DNA of 64,000 nucleotides from a virus, in the IMG/VR virus record IMGVR_UViG_3300046656_000199, positions 1 to 64,000 of that record. One strand, given 5' to 3'. Position numbers and translations under genes: made by a program. Numbering within the stretch: position 1 is the first letter of the stretch; the number at the start of each line of letters is the position of its first letter. This document shows, piece by piece, positions 47,276-54,647 of this stretch. The notes beneath the pieces were generated by a model. It searched no databases, was not told the DNA's origin, and was given only the letters and a program-made list of their open reading frames with translations.

Positions 47276-47483
47276 ATCGTTCAAGTGGGCTACCGCCGTC
47301 CTGTCCCTCGTCGGCGTGGTCCTCAATATCCATCGCAAGCGTGCGTGCTTCCTCGTCTGGGCGTTCACGAATTCGGCGTGGACCGCCATCGACGTCTATC
47401 ACGGCGTATGGGCACAGGCTGCCCTGCAAGCGGTGTACGTCGGGCTGGCGATCTACGGATTGCGGAAGTGGAGGGTGGCATGA
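47265..47483 (+). CDS. Small multi-pass membrane protein (PnuC-like fragment)
   Basis: 72 residues from ATG 47265 (AAGAGGAGTACCC). Three hydrophobic stretches (WATAVLSLVGVVLN, CFLVWAFTNSAWTAI, AALQAVYVGLAIYG). The pattern of W/N/Y positions (FTNSAWTAIDVYHG, LAIYGLRKW) recalls half of a nicotinamide-riboside transporter PnuC-type repeat; short phage proteins of this type are known. Function unproven. Confidence 0.5.
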   Translation: MFFESFKWATAVLSLVGVVLNIHRKRACFLVWAFTNSAWTAIDVYHGVWAQAALQAVYVGLAIYGLRKWRVA

Positions 47484-48961
47484 TCGTCAACCTCGACACA
47501 GACCGCCTCGAGGACTATCGGATCTTCCTGCGCATCAAGGCGCTGCCACGCTACCGCTTTATCGGCCACACGGCCGAGTTCCCCGACGAGTACGCCAGCC
47601 TCGTGGGAATGGATGCGCCGGCGACAGCGGACGGAGCCTACAGGCCGATTCAACGCCTGTTCGACTACCAGTCAGCCGTCTCAAAGCTGGCCATCCGCAA
47701 GCGCAAGTTTGCGGCCTTCATCGAGCCGGGGTATGGCAAGACGCTCATCGGCGCCGAGTTCGCCCGCCACTCGCTCGACGTCTTGCCGCGCAACCGCTGC
47801 GCCCTGTGGCTGTCTCCGCTCATGGTGGTACGCCAGACGATTGCCGAACTGCGCCGGTTCTACGACGAGGATCTGCCCATCGTACAGGTGCCGTCGAAGG
47901 ACTTGCAACGGTGGCTGGACAGCGGCGATGAGCGTTTCGGCATCACCAACTACGAGGCACTGACCGAGGATATTCGGCCGGGACGTCTCGGCTCCATCGT
48001 GGCCGACGAATCGAGCATCATGAAGTCGTCCTACGGCGTCTGGGGTCAGAACCTCATCGAGTTGGGACGCGGCATTCCCTGGAAACTGTGCCTGACCGGA
48101 ACGCCGGCACCGAATGACCGCATCGAGTACGCCAGCCATGCCGTGTTCCTCGATCAGTACCCCACGACGAACGCTTTCCTCGCTCGCTTTTTCGTCAACC
48201 GTGGCCAGACGAACGAGCGATGGGAGTTGAAGTCTCACGCTTTGCGGCCGTTCTATACCAGTCTGTCCCACTGGTGCTTCTTCATGACCAACCCGTCCAC
48301 CTACGGCTTCAAGGACAACGCCGGCACCATCCCGCCGATTCACGTCCACATTCACGATGTTGACCTGACCGAAGAGCAACGCGAGCGCGTGTGCGAGGCA
48401 GGAGGGAATATGTTCGGCCTGCCCGGAGGCATCACGTCGCGCGGCAAGCTGTCGCAACTGGCCAAGGGGCGATATCAGGGAAAGGCGGTGGCGACCAACA
48501 AGCCGGAATACATCCGCGCTCTGGTTCATTCGTGGCCCGACGAATCAACGCTGGTGTGGTGCATCTACAACCCGGAACAGGAGTCGATGGAACGAATGTT
48601 TCCCGAGGCGGGTAGCATCAGCGGCGACACGCCCTACGACGAACGAGAACGCATCATCGAGGACTTTCAGGCCGCCCGCACCCGCACGCTCATCAGCAAG
48701 GCCAAGGTTCTCGGCTTCGGACTCAATCTTCAGGTGGCGACTCGGCAAGTGTTCTCCGGACTCGTGGACAGCTACGAATCCTACTTCCAGTGCGTGAAGC
48801 GCAGCAACCGCGTCGGCTCGACGAAGCCTCTTAACGTCCATCTATCAGTTACCCCGATCGAACACGCCATGATCGACACGGTGCTGGCCAAGGCTAACCG
48901 CGTCGAGGCAGATACCCGCGAACAAGAGCGCATCTTCAAGGAGGTGGGCATTGGCTTCTGA
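47480..48961 (+). CDS. SNF2-type DNA helicase
   Basis: 493 residues from ATG 47480 (ATGA overlap with the membrane gene). Helicase superfamily 2 motifs: FDYQ (Q motif), EPGYGKT Walker A near residue 85, ITNYEAL, VADESS as DEAD-box variant, CLTGTPAPN (motif III), and the C-terminal RecA block ending FQCVKRSNRVGS (motif VI). Phage members of this group unwind or remodel DNA during replication and recombination. Overlaps the methyltransferase gene by 11 bases. Confidence 0.85.
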   Translation: MIVNLDTDRLEDYRIFLRIKALPRYRFIGHTAEFPDEYASLVGMDAPATADGAYRPIQRLFDYQSAVSKLAIRKRKFAAFIEPGYGKTLIGAEFARHSLDVLPRNRCALWLSPLMVVRQTIAELRRFYDEDLPIVQVPSKDLQRWLDSGDERFGITNYEALTEDIRPGRLGSIVADESSIMKSSYGVWGQNLIELGRGIPWKLCLTGTPAPNDRIEYASHAVFLDQYPTTNAFLARFFVNRGQTNERWELKSHALRPFYTSLSHWCFFMTNPSTYGFKDNAGTIPPIHVHIHDVDLTEEQRERVCEAGGNMFGLPGGITSRGKLSQLAKGRYQGKAVATNKPEYIRALVHSWPDESTLVWCIYNPEQESMERMFPEAGSISGDTPYDERERIIEDFQAARTRTLISKAKVLGFGLNLQVATRQVFSGLVDSYESYFQCVKRSNRVGSTKPLNVHLSVTPIEHAMIDTVLAKANRVEADTREQERIFKEVGIGF

Positions 48962-49889
48962 ACTGTTCAGCATTGCACGTTCCCTGATCGGCGACAAGAA
49001 CTACGAACTGGTTCACGGCGACTGTATCGAACACATGGCGACCATGCCGACGCAATCCGTTGACCTGGCGGTATTCTCGCCTCCGTTCCCGGCCCTGTAC
49101 GCATACACATCTGACAATGCGGACATCGGCAACAGCGAGGACTTGCAGGCCGAGGCGCCGCTGCATCTGGGATTCTTCTACTCCCAGATTGCCCGTATCT
49201 TGAAGCCCGGTCGCGTCATGGTCGTTCACGTCGCGCAGATCCCGCGCATGGCCCGTGCCGGTGGCCGCGGCCTGCACGACTTCCGCGGCCTCAACATTCG
49301 CCTCGGCGAACGGGCTGGCCTGACGTTCGAGTACGATTGGGTGATCCGCAAGAACCCCCAGGCCCAGGCCATTCGCGGCAAGGCGTGGGAGTTGAAGTTC
49401 CAGGGCGTCGAGACGGATCGTTCCATGAGTCGCGGTGCCCTGCCCGATTACCTGCTCAAGTTCCGGGCGCCGGGAGAGAACACGGTCCCTGTCGACTCCG
49501 AGGGGGAAGTGTCGCGCAACGACTGGATCAGGTGGGCCGAGTGTTGCTGGTCGGACATCAAAGAAACCGAAACACTCAACGGCGAGCGGGGCAAGAAAGC
49601 GGCCCGCGGCGACGACGACACCAAGCACATTTGCCCGCTGCAGCTTGAGGTCATCCGGCGCATCGTTCTGCTCTACACCAACCCCGGCGAACTGGTGTTC
49701 TCGCCCTTCGCCGGGATTGCCAGCGAGGGGTATGTGTCGATCCGGCATGGTCGCCAGTTCTACGGCATCGAGTTGAAGAAGGAGTATCACGACGAGGCAT
49801 TGCGGAACCTGAAGCGAGCCGTGCGAGATTATCAGGAGTCGCAGCGAAGTCTGTTCTCGGCGCTCAACGGAAAGGGGGTGAATCCATGA
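48951..49889 (+). CDS. DNA methyltransferase, N4-cytosine/N6-adenine (beta-group type)
   Basis: 312 residues from TTG 48951 (AAGGAGGTGGGCA upstream). Catalytic motif SPPF (residues 43-46) comes before the SAM site, FSPFAGIASEGYVSIRHGR followed by FYGIELKKEYHDEA, the order of beta-class enzymes; SPP(F/Y) favours N4-cytosine. Between them is a target-recognition region of about 150 residues. No cognate restriction gene is visible, so it probably protects phage DNA. Confidence 0.8.
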   Translation: MASELFSIARSLIGDKNYELVHGDCIEHMATMPTQSVDLAVFSPPFPALYAYTSDNADIGNSEDLQAEAPLHLGFFYSQIARILKPGRVMVVHVAQIPRMARAGGRGLHDFRGLNIRLGERAGLTFEYDWVIRKNPQAQAIRGKAWELKFQGVETDRSMSRGALPDYLLKFRAPGENTVPVDSEGEVSRNDWIRWAECCWSDIKETETLNGERGKKAARGDDDTKHICPLQLEVIRRIVLLYTNPGELVFSPFAGIASEGYVSIRHGRQFYGIELKKEYHDEALRNLKRAVRDYQESQRSLFSALNGKGVNP

Positions 49890-50146
49890 GGACGGCACGC
49901 TACCGACCACTGACCGCCGCTCCGCAATCGTGGCTGGACGCCATCGGTCGACGCATCGAGGACGAACGCCGTCGCCTGCGTCTGTCGCAGTGTGGCCTTG
50001 CCGAGCGAGTGGGTTGCTGTGCGGCCTTCGTCATGCGAATGGAGATGGGTCGGCAACAGCCGTCCGCCCACATGCTGATGCGCGTAGCGAAGGCTCTCGG
50101 CGTGTCGGCGGACTACCTGCTCGGCATTGTCCTGACGGAGTCGTGA
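49886..50146 (+). CDS. Xre-type HTH regulator
   Basis: 86 residues from ATG 49886 (AAAGGGGGTGAATCC; ATGA overlap). Classic five-helix HTH: IEDERRRLRLSQCGLAERVG, AAFVMRMEMGRQQPS, LMRVAKALGVSADYLLG. Could regulate early or late genes. Confidence 0.75.
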   Translation: MRTARYRPLTAAPQSWLDAIGRRIEDERRRLRLSQCGLAERVGCCAAFVMRMEMGRQQPSAHMLMRVAKALGVSADYLLGIVLTES

Positions 50147-50147
50147 C

Positions 50148-50534
50148 ATGATCCTCGACCCGGACACCACGCGCAAATGCCTCGCCCTGGCCGGCGCCCC
50201 ACCGTTCCCGGCCCCGCCGCTGGACTGCTCCGAGCGGGAGTTCATGGCTGCCGTGATTGCGTTGGCACGGTCGTGCGGCTGGGTTGTCGCGCATTTCAGG
50301 CCAGCACGGACGGCTACCGGCTGGCGGACGCCCGTAGCCGCCAATGGCAAGGGCTTCGTCGATCTGGTGCTGGCCCGCTACTGCCTCCTGTACGTCGAGC
50401 TGAAGACGGAGAAGGGTACGCTGAGCAAGGATCAAAAGAAGTGGCGGGATGCCATCCTGTACGCCGGTGGCGACTGGCGGTTGTGGCGGCCGCGGGACTG
50501 GAGCGATATCGAGCGAACCCTGAGAGGAGAGTGA
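50148..50534 (+). CDS. VRR-NUC domain nuclease
   Basis: 128 residues from ATG 50148. Core GKGFVDLVLA (Asp72), LYVELKTEKG (Glu84-x-Lys86), LSKDQKKW (Gln96) and GGDWRLWRPRDW fit VRR-NUC, a PD-(D/E)XK type often paired with SNF2 helicases in phages, as here. Probably cuts structured DNA. Confidence 0.8.
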   Translation: MILDPDTTRKCLALAGAPPFPAPPLDCSEREFMAAVIALARSCGWVVAHFRPARTATGWRTPVAANGKGFVDLVLARYCLLYVELKTEKGTLSKDQKKWRDAILYAGGDWRLWRPRDWSDIERTLRGE

Positions 50535-50537
50535 GCG

Positions 50538-50789
50538 ATGAGTTGCCCGACGTGTGGACACACCATGCACGGCATCGGCGACGTACCAGCCGTGGGTGGT
50601 CGACCTACTTTCTGGTGTCCGCGATGCGGAACCATTCAGACCGCCAACGATCTACCCGAGGCGCCCAAGCTCGTGGAGCGCTGTCGGCTGTTCGCCTTGG
50701 CCGGCGCCAATGGTGGGGCGAACCGAGACATTTGGCAACGCCTCGGTATCGCCGAAGCCATCTATCCGCACGAGGATCGCAAGACGTGA
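50538..50789 (+). CDS. Zinc-ribbon protein
   Basis: 83 residues from ATG 50538 (GAGAGGAGAGTGAGCG). CPTCGH near the start and CPRCGT at 27-32 form a zinc ribbon; the rest is helical. Function unknown. Confidence 0.6.
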   Translation: MSCPTCGHTMHGIGDVPAVGGRPTFWCPRCGTIQTANDLPEAPKLVERCRLFALAGANGGANRDIWQRLGIAEAIYPHEDRKT

Positions 50790-50959
50790 GCGCCCTCTTC
50801 AACGCCATCTGCTCACACTGCGGTCAGCAACGCCCCCGCTGTGCCACGGTTACGCTTATCCGCGATCACCGGTCGATCCGGGCGGTGCTGTGCGAGGTCT
50901 GCCGCAAGGTGCTGGCAGGGGAATACCGGCTAGTCACCGAACACAAGGGGAAGAAATGA
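50786..50959 (+). CDS. Small zinc-finger protein
   Basis: 57 residues from GTG 50786 (GTGA overlap). CSHCGQQRPRC and CEVCRKVL pairs suggest one zinc site between short strands. Overlaps the next ATG. Confidence 0.55.
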   Translation: MSALFNAICSHCGQQRPRCATVTLIRDHRSIRAVLCEVCRKVLAGEYRLVTEHKGKK

Positions 50960-51201
50960 TCTGCCGCGTCAAGCCTCTGGAGTGGAACAAGGTCGCCAAC
51001 CGTAACTGGTGGACAGCCCCCACGATCTTCGGCGATATTAGCGTCGAGATGGATGATGAAGTCTGTCACTGGCGTTACTGCTTCGACGAATTCTACGACG
51101 AAGCCAGCCACGAGTGCGAATCCATCGAGGCCGGCAAGGAAGAGGCCGAGAAGTTCTATCTGAGCAGACTGTTACCTGCTCTGGAAGTGCAAAGTCCGTG
51201 A
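50956..51201 (+). CDS. Hypothetical protein
   Basis: 81 residues from ATG 50956 (GGGGAAGAA; ATGA overlap). MICRVKPLEWNKVANRNWWTA followed by an acidic, YCFDEFYDEA part; this 'KPLEW' opening is common in phage proteins of unknown function. Confidence 0.6.
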   Translation: MICRVKPLEWNKVANRNWWTAPTIFGDISVEMDDEVCHWRYCFDEFYDEASHECESIEAGKEEAEKFYLSRLLPALEVQSP

Positions 51202-51229
51202 TCCGAAACTGTCCAGGGAGGGGCGACAC

Positions 51230-51451
51230 ATGCGACGTACCAAAACCGGCAAGCCGATCAAGCCCCGGCCGCCGACGCTACGCAGCCGAATGCTCGACGT
51301 GGTGCTGACGCTCGGCTCGGCGATGGGCCTGCTGCGGACGATGTACGCCGAGGCGCTGGCGGGCAAGGCCGTCTCGCCGGACCTGCTGATCCTGTGGCAA
51401 CGGCAACTGCTGGTCCTCGACCGACGGGCGAACGAGGTGACGGGAGAGTGA
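51230..51451 (+). CDS. Small basic hypothetical protein
   Basis: 73 residues from ATG 51230 (CAGGGAGGGGCGACAC). Basic start (RRTKTGKPIKPRPPTLRSR) then hydrophobic helix (MLDVVLTLGSAMGLLRTMYAEAL). Unknown function. Confidence 0.55.
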   Translation: MRRTKTGKPIKPRPPTLRSRMLDVVLTLGSAMGLLRTMYAEALAGKAVSPDLLILWQRQLLVLDRRANEVTGE

Positions 51452-51452
51452 T

Positions 51453-51989
51453 GTGGGCAAGACCATCCCTGTATCCGCACTACGTCTGAGATACCGCAAG
51501 GACATTCAGGACGCCCTTGATGCGCTTCCGAACGGTTCTACCTTGCAGGCGATGGCCGATGCGTGCCGCAAGCTGATGCCGCGCAGAACGTACTGGAACA
51601 GCACGATCGAGATAGATGACACGACGTTCTCCAAGGAACGCCTGAACGCCTGGCGCGCTGAGCGTGAGCGTGCGTTGCGACAATTCCGTGCCGGCAGGTA
51701 CAGCGAAGCGAAGATCGTCCTTGATTATCGTCGCTGGTGGTTGCAAGTGGCGTGCGGATTCTGCGACCAAAAGAGTAGCCGTCAGGGTCATACCATCGGC
51801 TGCATCCTGTGCTGTCACCTGACCGAACGCATCAAGGATCTCGTCGCCACGTCCGCGTGGCAGGAGATCCGGAAACATCTGCGCGAAGGAATGCCACCGG
51901 CCATCGCTGCGGATCGGCTGGAGGAGATTGTGCCGTCCGAGGTGTACGACACGGCCAATAAAGTGGCTGATTTATTGAGGGCGATCTGA
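51453..51989 (+). CDS. Hypothetical protein with Cys motif
   Basis: 178 residues from GTG 51453 (GGGAGAGTGAT upstream). Helical, basic; contains CGFCDQ and CILCCH about 16 residues apart, a possible zinc site, and repeated WRAERERALRQFRAG. Ends overlapping the next gene. Confidence 0.55.
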   Translation: MGKTIPVSALRLRYRKDIQDALDALPNGSTLQAMADACRKLMPRRTYWNSTIEIDDTTFSKERLNAWRAERERALRQFRAGRYSEAKIVLDYRRWWLQVACGFCDQKSSRQGHTIGCILCCHLTERIKDLVATSAWQEIRKHLREGMPPAIAADRLEEIVPSEVYDTANKVADLLRAI

Positions 51990-52468
51990 TGGAATTCCAC
52001 GCTGAACTGCTCGATCACGGTCTGATCGACCCGGCCTGGGAATACTGGATGCCCGATCCAGATATTGCGGAATTGATCGAAGAGTCTTCGGGAACGAAGG
52101 CGGACCAGGCCGACGAACTGTTCAGGCATTCGGTCGGCATCCACTTCGGGAACGGCAACCCCAACCGAGGGCAGCGAACAAGGCTTGCCGCCAGCAAGCC
52201 GGTCAAAGACTCGCCGCCTGAACGTGGGCCTGCCAACTGCAATGGCTGTCACAAAGTTTTCATGCCCAAACGATCCGAGCAGGTCTACTGCTGCTCAGCC
52301 TGCCAACCGCGCGCCGGAAGGCCGAGGACGAGGATTGACGGAAGGTTGCCACAAGCGAAGGTATGCCCGGAGTGCGCGGGCGAATTCTTTCCGTGGCGTC
52401 CGCAACAGGTTTGCTGCGGCAAGCGATGCAGCGCGAAGAGAGGGCGCCGAATTAAGGGGAAGGCATGA
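51989..52468 (+). CDS. Protein with two zinc ribbons
   Basis: 159 residues from ATG 51989 (TGATG overlap). N-terminal acidic domain (DPDIAELIEESSGTKADQADE). Then two similar fingers, CNGCHKVFMPKRSEQVYC-type and CPECAGEFFPWRPQQVCC-type, each followed by basic residues, as in DNA-binding fingers. Overlaps the next gene by ATGA. Confidence 0.6.
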   Translation: MEFHAELLDHGLIDPAWEYWMPDPDIAELIEESSGTKADQADELFRHSVGIHFGNGNPNRGQRTRLAASKPVKDSPPERGPANCNGCHKVFMPKRSEQVYCCSACQPRAGRPRTRIDGRLPQAKVCPECAGEFFPWRPQQVCCGKRCSAKRGRRIKGKA

Positions 52469-53109
52469 CTGAAGCTGAGTGGTTGGCGGCTGCGGACCCG
52501 TTGCCGATGATGCGGCATCTCCGAACGTCGGAGCATGAGGACCGCTGGCATTCCCGCTGTACCAAGTGGAAACTGCGCTGCTTCGCCGAGGCATTGCTGG
52601 GGCTGATACGCTGTGGGGCATACGGAAAACACGTCGGCCCAGACCTTGAAGAGTGCGTCTGGCATCTCATCAAAGACTGCACCGGCTTCAACGGTTTCAA
52701 CGGTTTCACGCAGCACCCCAAGCCCGCCGCTGCCGCCCTCCTGCGTGACATCGTAGGCAACCCATGGGCGCCGCTGCGACTGCCTAACGGATCACCGATC
52801 CCGTGCAGACGATGCGAAGGTGACGGGTGGGTGTGCCTCGACGACGGTTGGGGGGCAAGAGGCACCTGTAAAGTGTGCAACGGCAAAGGGCATCTCAATA
52901 TGTTTCTGCCGTGCCCGTGGCTCACACCGCAAGTCCTCGCCATCGCTCAGTCGATCTACGAGCAACGGACGTTCGGCGACACGCCGATCCTCGCGGATGC
53001 TCTGGAGGACGCGGGGGCTGATACTGCTGATTTGCTCGACCATCTACGAAGCGACAGGATTCATGTCAGAGGATGTTGGGCAATCGACCTGATTCTCGGA
53101 AAATCCTAG
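52465..53109 (+). CDS. Planctomycete TEAEWLA-type protein with DnaJ-like zinc insert
   Basis: 214 residues from ATG 52465. MTEAEWLAAADPLPMMRHL and LRCFAEALLGL match the opening of a protein family expanded in Gemmata-type genomes, and LTPQVLAIAQSIYEQRTFGD ... PILADALEDAGADTADLLDH ... RGCWAIDLILGKS matches its closing block. In between is CRRCEGDGW ... CKVCNGKGH, two C-x-x-C-x-G-x-G-like units as in the DnaJ zinc domain. Probably taken from the host; function unknown. Confidence 0.75.
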   Translation: MTEAEWLAAADPLPMMRHLRTSEHEDRWHSRCTKWKLRCFAEALLGLIRCGAYGKHVGPDLEECVWHLIKDCTGFNGFNGFTQHPKPAAAALLRDIVGNPWAPLRLPNGSPIPCRRCEGDGWVCLDDGWGARGTCKVCNGKGHLNMFLPCPWLTPQVLAIAQSIYEQRTFGDTPILADALEDAGADTADLLDHLRSDRIHVRGCWAIDLILGKS

Positions 53110-53163
53110 ATTTCAGGATGATTTTGTGGAATCTATCCGATGGTTGCGCATCTAACATACAGC

Positions 53164-53232
53164 GGGTCGGAAGGTGCTGATAACACCATTCCGACCCTGA
53201 CCACAACCAACTCCTTGATAGAGGAGCAAGTC
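53164..53232 (+). ncRNA. Two-hairpin leader RNA, copy B
   Basis: Hairpin I: GGGTCGGAA/TTCCGACCC (53164-53172/53189-53197) with apical GGTG/CACC and loop CTGATAA. CA-rich linker. Hairpin II: CTCCT/AGGAG (53211-53215/53222-53226), loop TGATAG, masks the ribosome site of the HNH gene. Matches copy A at 47132 in order and loop sizes, with different paired bases. Confidence 0.6.
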
Positions 53233-53760
53233 ATGGCTGCTGAACAGGATAATCGCCGGCTGCCGTTCTTTCAACCTCTCGCTGAAAACGACACCCTTCA
53301 GACCGCATTCCTTCTTTATCGGCTCGCGGACAAGGTGGAAGTTTCGGATGATGGCTGCTGGATCTGGACTGGTTTCCGCAATGCGGACGGCTACGGATCG
53401 GCTTCAAACGGGCATTCGAGAACCGAAAATGTGCATCGGATAATCTATCGGATGTGCGTCGGTCCCACACGTCCTGGGGATGAGGTCTGTCACACCTGCG
53501 ACAACCCTCCATGTGTCAATCCGAAACATCTCTTTATCGGCACCCACGCCGATAACATGCGGGACGCTGCCCGCAAGGGCAGAATCAAGTCGCGAGACAG
53601 TAGCGGAGAAAAGAACCCATCGGCCAAACTGGACACGTTAAAGGTCAAGGCGATTCGAGAGCGTCACGCAAGCGGAGAACGGTCGATCGTTCTCGCGACA
53701 GAGTTCGGCGTCAGTCAGGCAACGATCTGCCGTATTCTTCGAGGGGCTACTTGGAGATGA
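53233..53760 (+). CDS. HNH homing endonuclease (Cys-rich type) with HTH tail
   Basis: 175 residues from ATG 53233. WIWTGFRNADGYG opens the domain; HRIIYRM (His68) and CHTCDNPPCVNPKHLFIGTH (85-104) form the zinc-supported HNH core with THADNMRD. A C-terminal HTH (IRERHASGERSIVLATEFG) gives specificity. Typical free-standing homing gene between early and late regions; its translation may be controlled by leader copy B. Confidence 0.85.
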   Translation: MAAEQDNRRLPFFQPLAENDTLQTAFLLYRLADKVEVSDDGCWIWTGFRNADGYGSASNGHSRTENVHRIIYRMCVGPTRPGDEVCHTCDNPPCVNPKHLFIGTHADNMRDAARKGRIKSRDSSGEKNPSAKLDTLKVKAIRERHASGERSIVLATEFGVSQATICRILRGATWR

Positions 53761-53851
53761 CCAATCTAACGCCCCCGGCTGGCGTTCGCGTACCGTCCAG
53801 TGCTGCCGAGGCTGTCACATTTTCGACGCCCTGTTGAACAAGGAGTGAGTG

Positions 53852-54151
53852 ATGCTCTCTGCGTTCCTCGCTGGAGTCATCTATGCGGCACCGTTGCCGC
53901 CTCGTCAAGTCGAGAGCATGGTCTACGTCAAGACCACAGCCAACGACGAGGGATGGGAGGTTTCGATAGCCAGCGTCGTACTACCCGTGAGTGGTAAGGT
54001 GTGGCTCGACGGAAACCCAGGAAAGGGTATCCTCTGGTCCGAGGCACGCACAAACGTCGGTGAATGGACGCACATGTACATGGCGAAGGCTCTGATCCAA
54101 AATGGCGTAGTGGTGGAGCTGTACCTGGAGTCGAAGAAGGAGCAGCCATGA
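53852..54151 (+). CDS. Hypothetical protein, possible exported
   Basis: 99 residues from ATG 53852 (AAGGAGTGAGTG; GTG 53849 also possible). N-terminal hydrophobic run (MLSAFLAGVIYAAPLPP) may be a signal peptide; then beta-rich (VYVKTTANDEGWEVSIASVVL, VVVELYLESK). First gene of the late unit; function unknown. Confidence 0.5.
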   Translation: MLSAFLAGVIYAAPLPPRQVESMVYVKTTANDEGWEVSIASVVLPVSGKVWLDGNPGKGILWSEARTNVGEWTHMYMAKALIQNGVVVELYLESKKEQP

Positions 54152-54255
54152 CCCCCTACGAAGCCACCTGTGCCGCACTGCTCGCCGACATCTGCCAGCA
54201 CCCGGCGGACATCGGACGTGCGTTCGCCACGCGCGAACGGTATCATGAGGCTTGA
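54148..54255 (+). CDS. Very small protein upstream of terminase
   Basis: 35 residues from ATG 54148 (AAGGAGCAGCC; ATGA overlap). MTPYEATCAALLADICQHPA with basic end. Good ribosome site, but too short to be sure. Confidence 0.4.
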   Translation: MTPYEATCAALLADICQHPADIGRAFATRERYHEA

Positions 54256-54283
54256 TTCTTGAAATCATTCAAGTGGAATCAAG
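54251..54283. promoter_or_regulatory. Nested inverted repeat before terminase
   Basis: Outer arms CTTGATTC/GAATCAAG (54251-54258/54276-54283) enclose TTGAA-ATCA-TTCAA. AT-rich island directly before the small terminase gene; could be operator, promoter element or packaging recognition site. Confidence 0.45.
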
Positions 54284-54284
54284 C

Positions 54285-54647
54285 ATGGCGCACGGTGGCA
54301 AGAGGAACGGAGCCGGACGAAAACCAAGTTCCGCCACGAAGAAGACGCGGGTGGTCGCTGACAAGATCGCCACCGACGGTATCACACCGCTGGAGGTGAT
54401 GATTGACGCCATGCGCAAGCACTACGATGGTGAGGAGTGGGACGCGGCCGCGGCCATTGCCAAGGATGCGGCGCCTTACGTTCACCCCAAACTGTCGGCC
54501 GTTGATTTCAAAGGGACTGTGACCAGCCGCCATGAACTCGACCTCTCGAAACTCACGGACGACCAGCTCGCCACCCTCGCCGCCATCGTTGCCCTCGCCG
54601 ACCCTGGTGGAGATCGAGGTGGAGCAGTGCCGGCGCTCCCTGGCTAG
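54285..54647 (+). CDS. Putative terminase small subunit
   Basis: 120 residues from ATG 54285. Starts AHGGKRNGAGRKPSSATKKT, a basic opening frequent in phage small terminases, then ITPLEVMIDAMRKHYDG, AAAIAKDAAPYVHPKLSA and LSKLTDDQLATLAAIVA. Its 3' end overlaps the large-subunit frame by up to 116 bases. It should recognise phage DNA for packaging. Confidence 0.65.
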   Translation: MAHGGKRNGAGRKPSSATKKTRVVADKIATDGITPLEVMIDAMRKHYDGEEWDAAAAIAKDAAPYVHPKLSAVDFKGTVTSRHELDLSKLTDDQLATLAAIVALADPGGDRGGAVPALPG

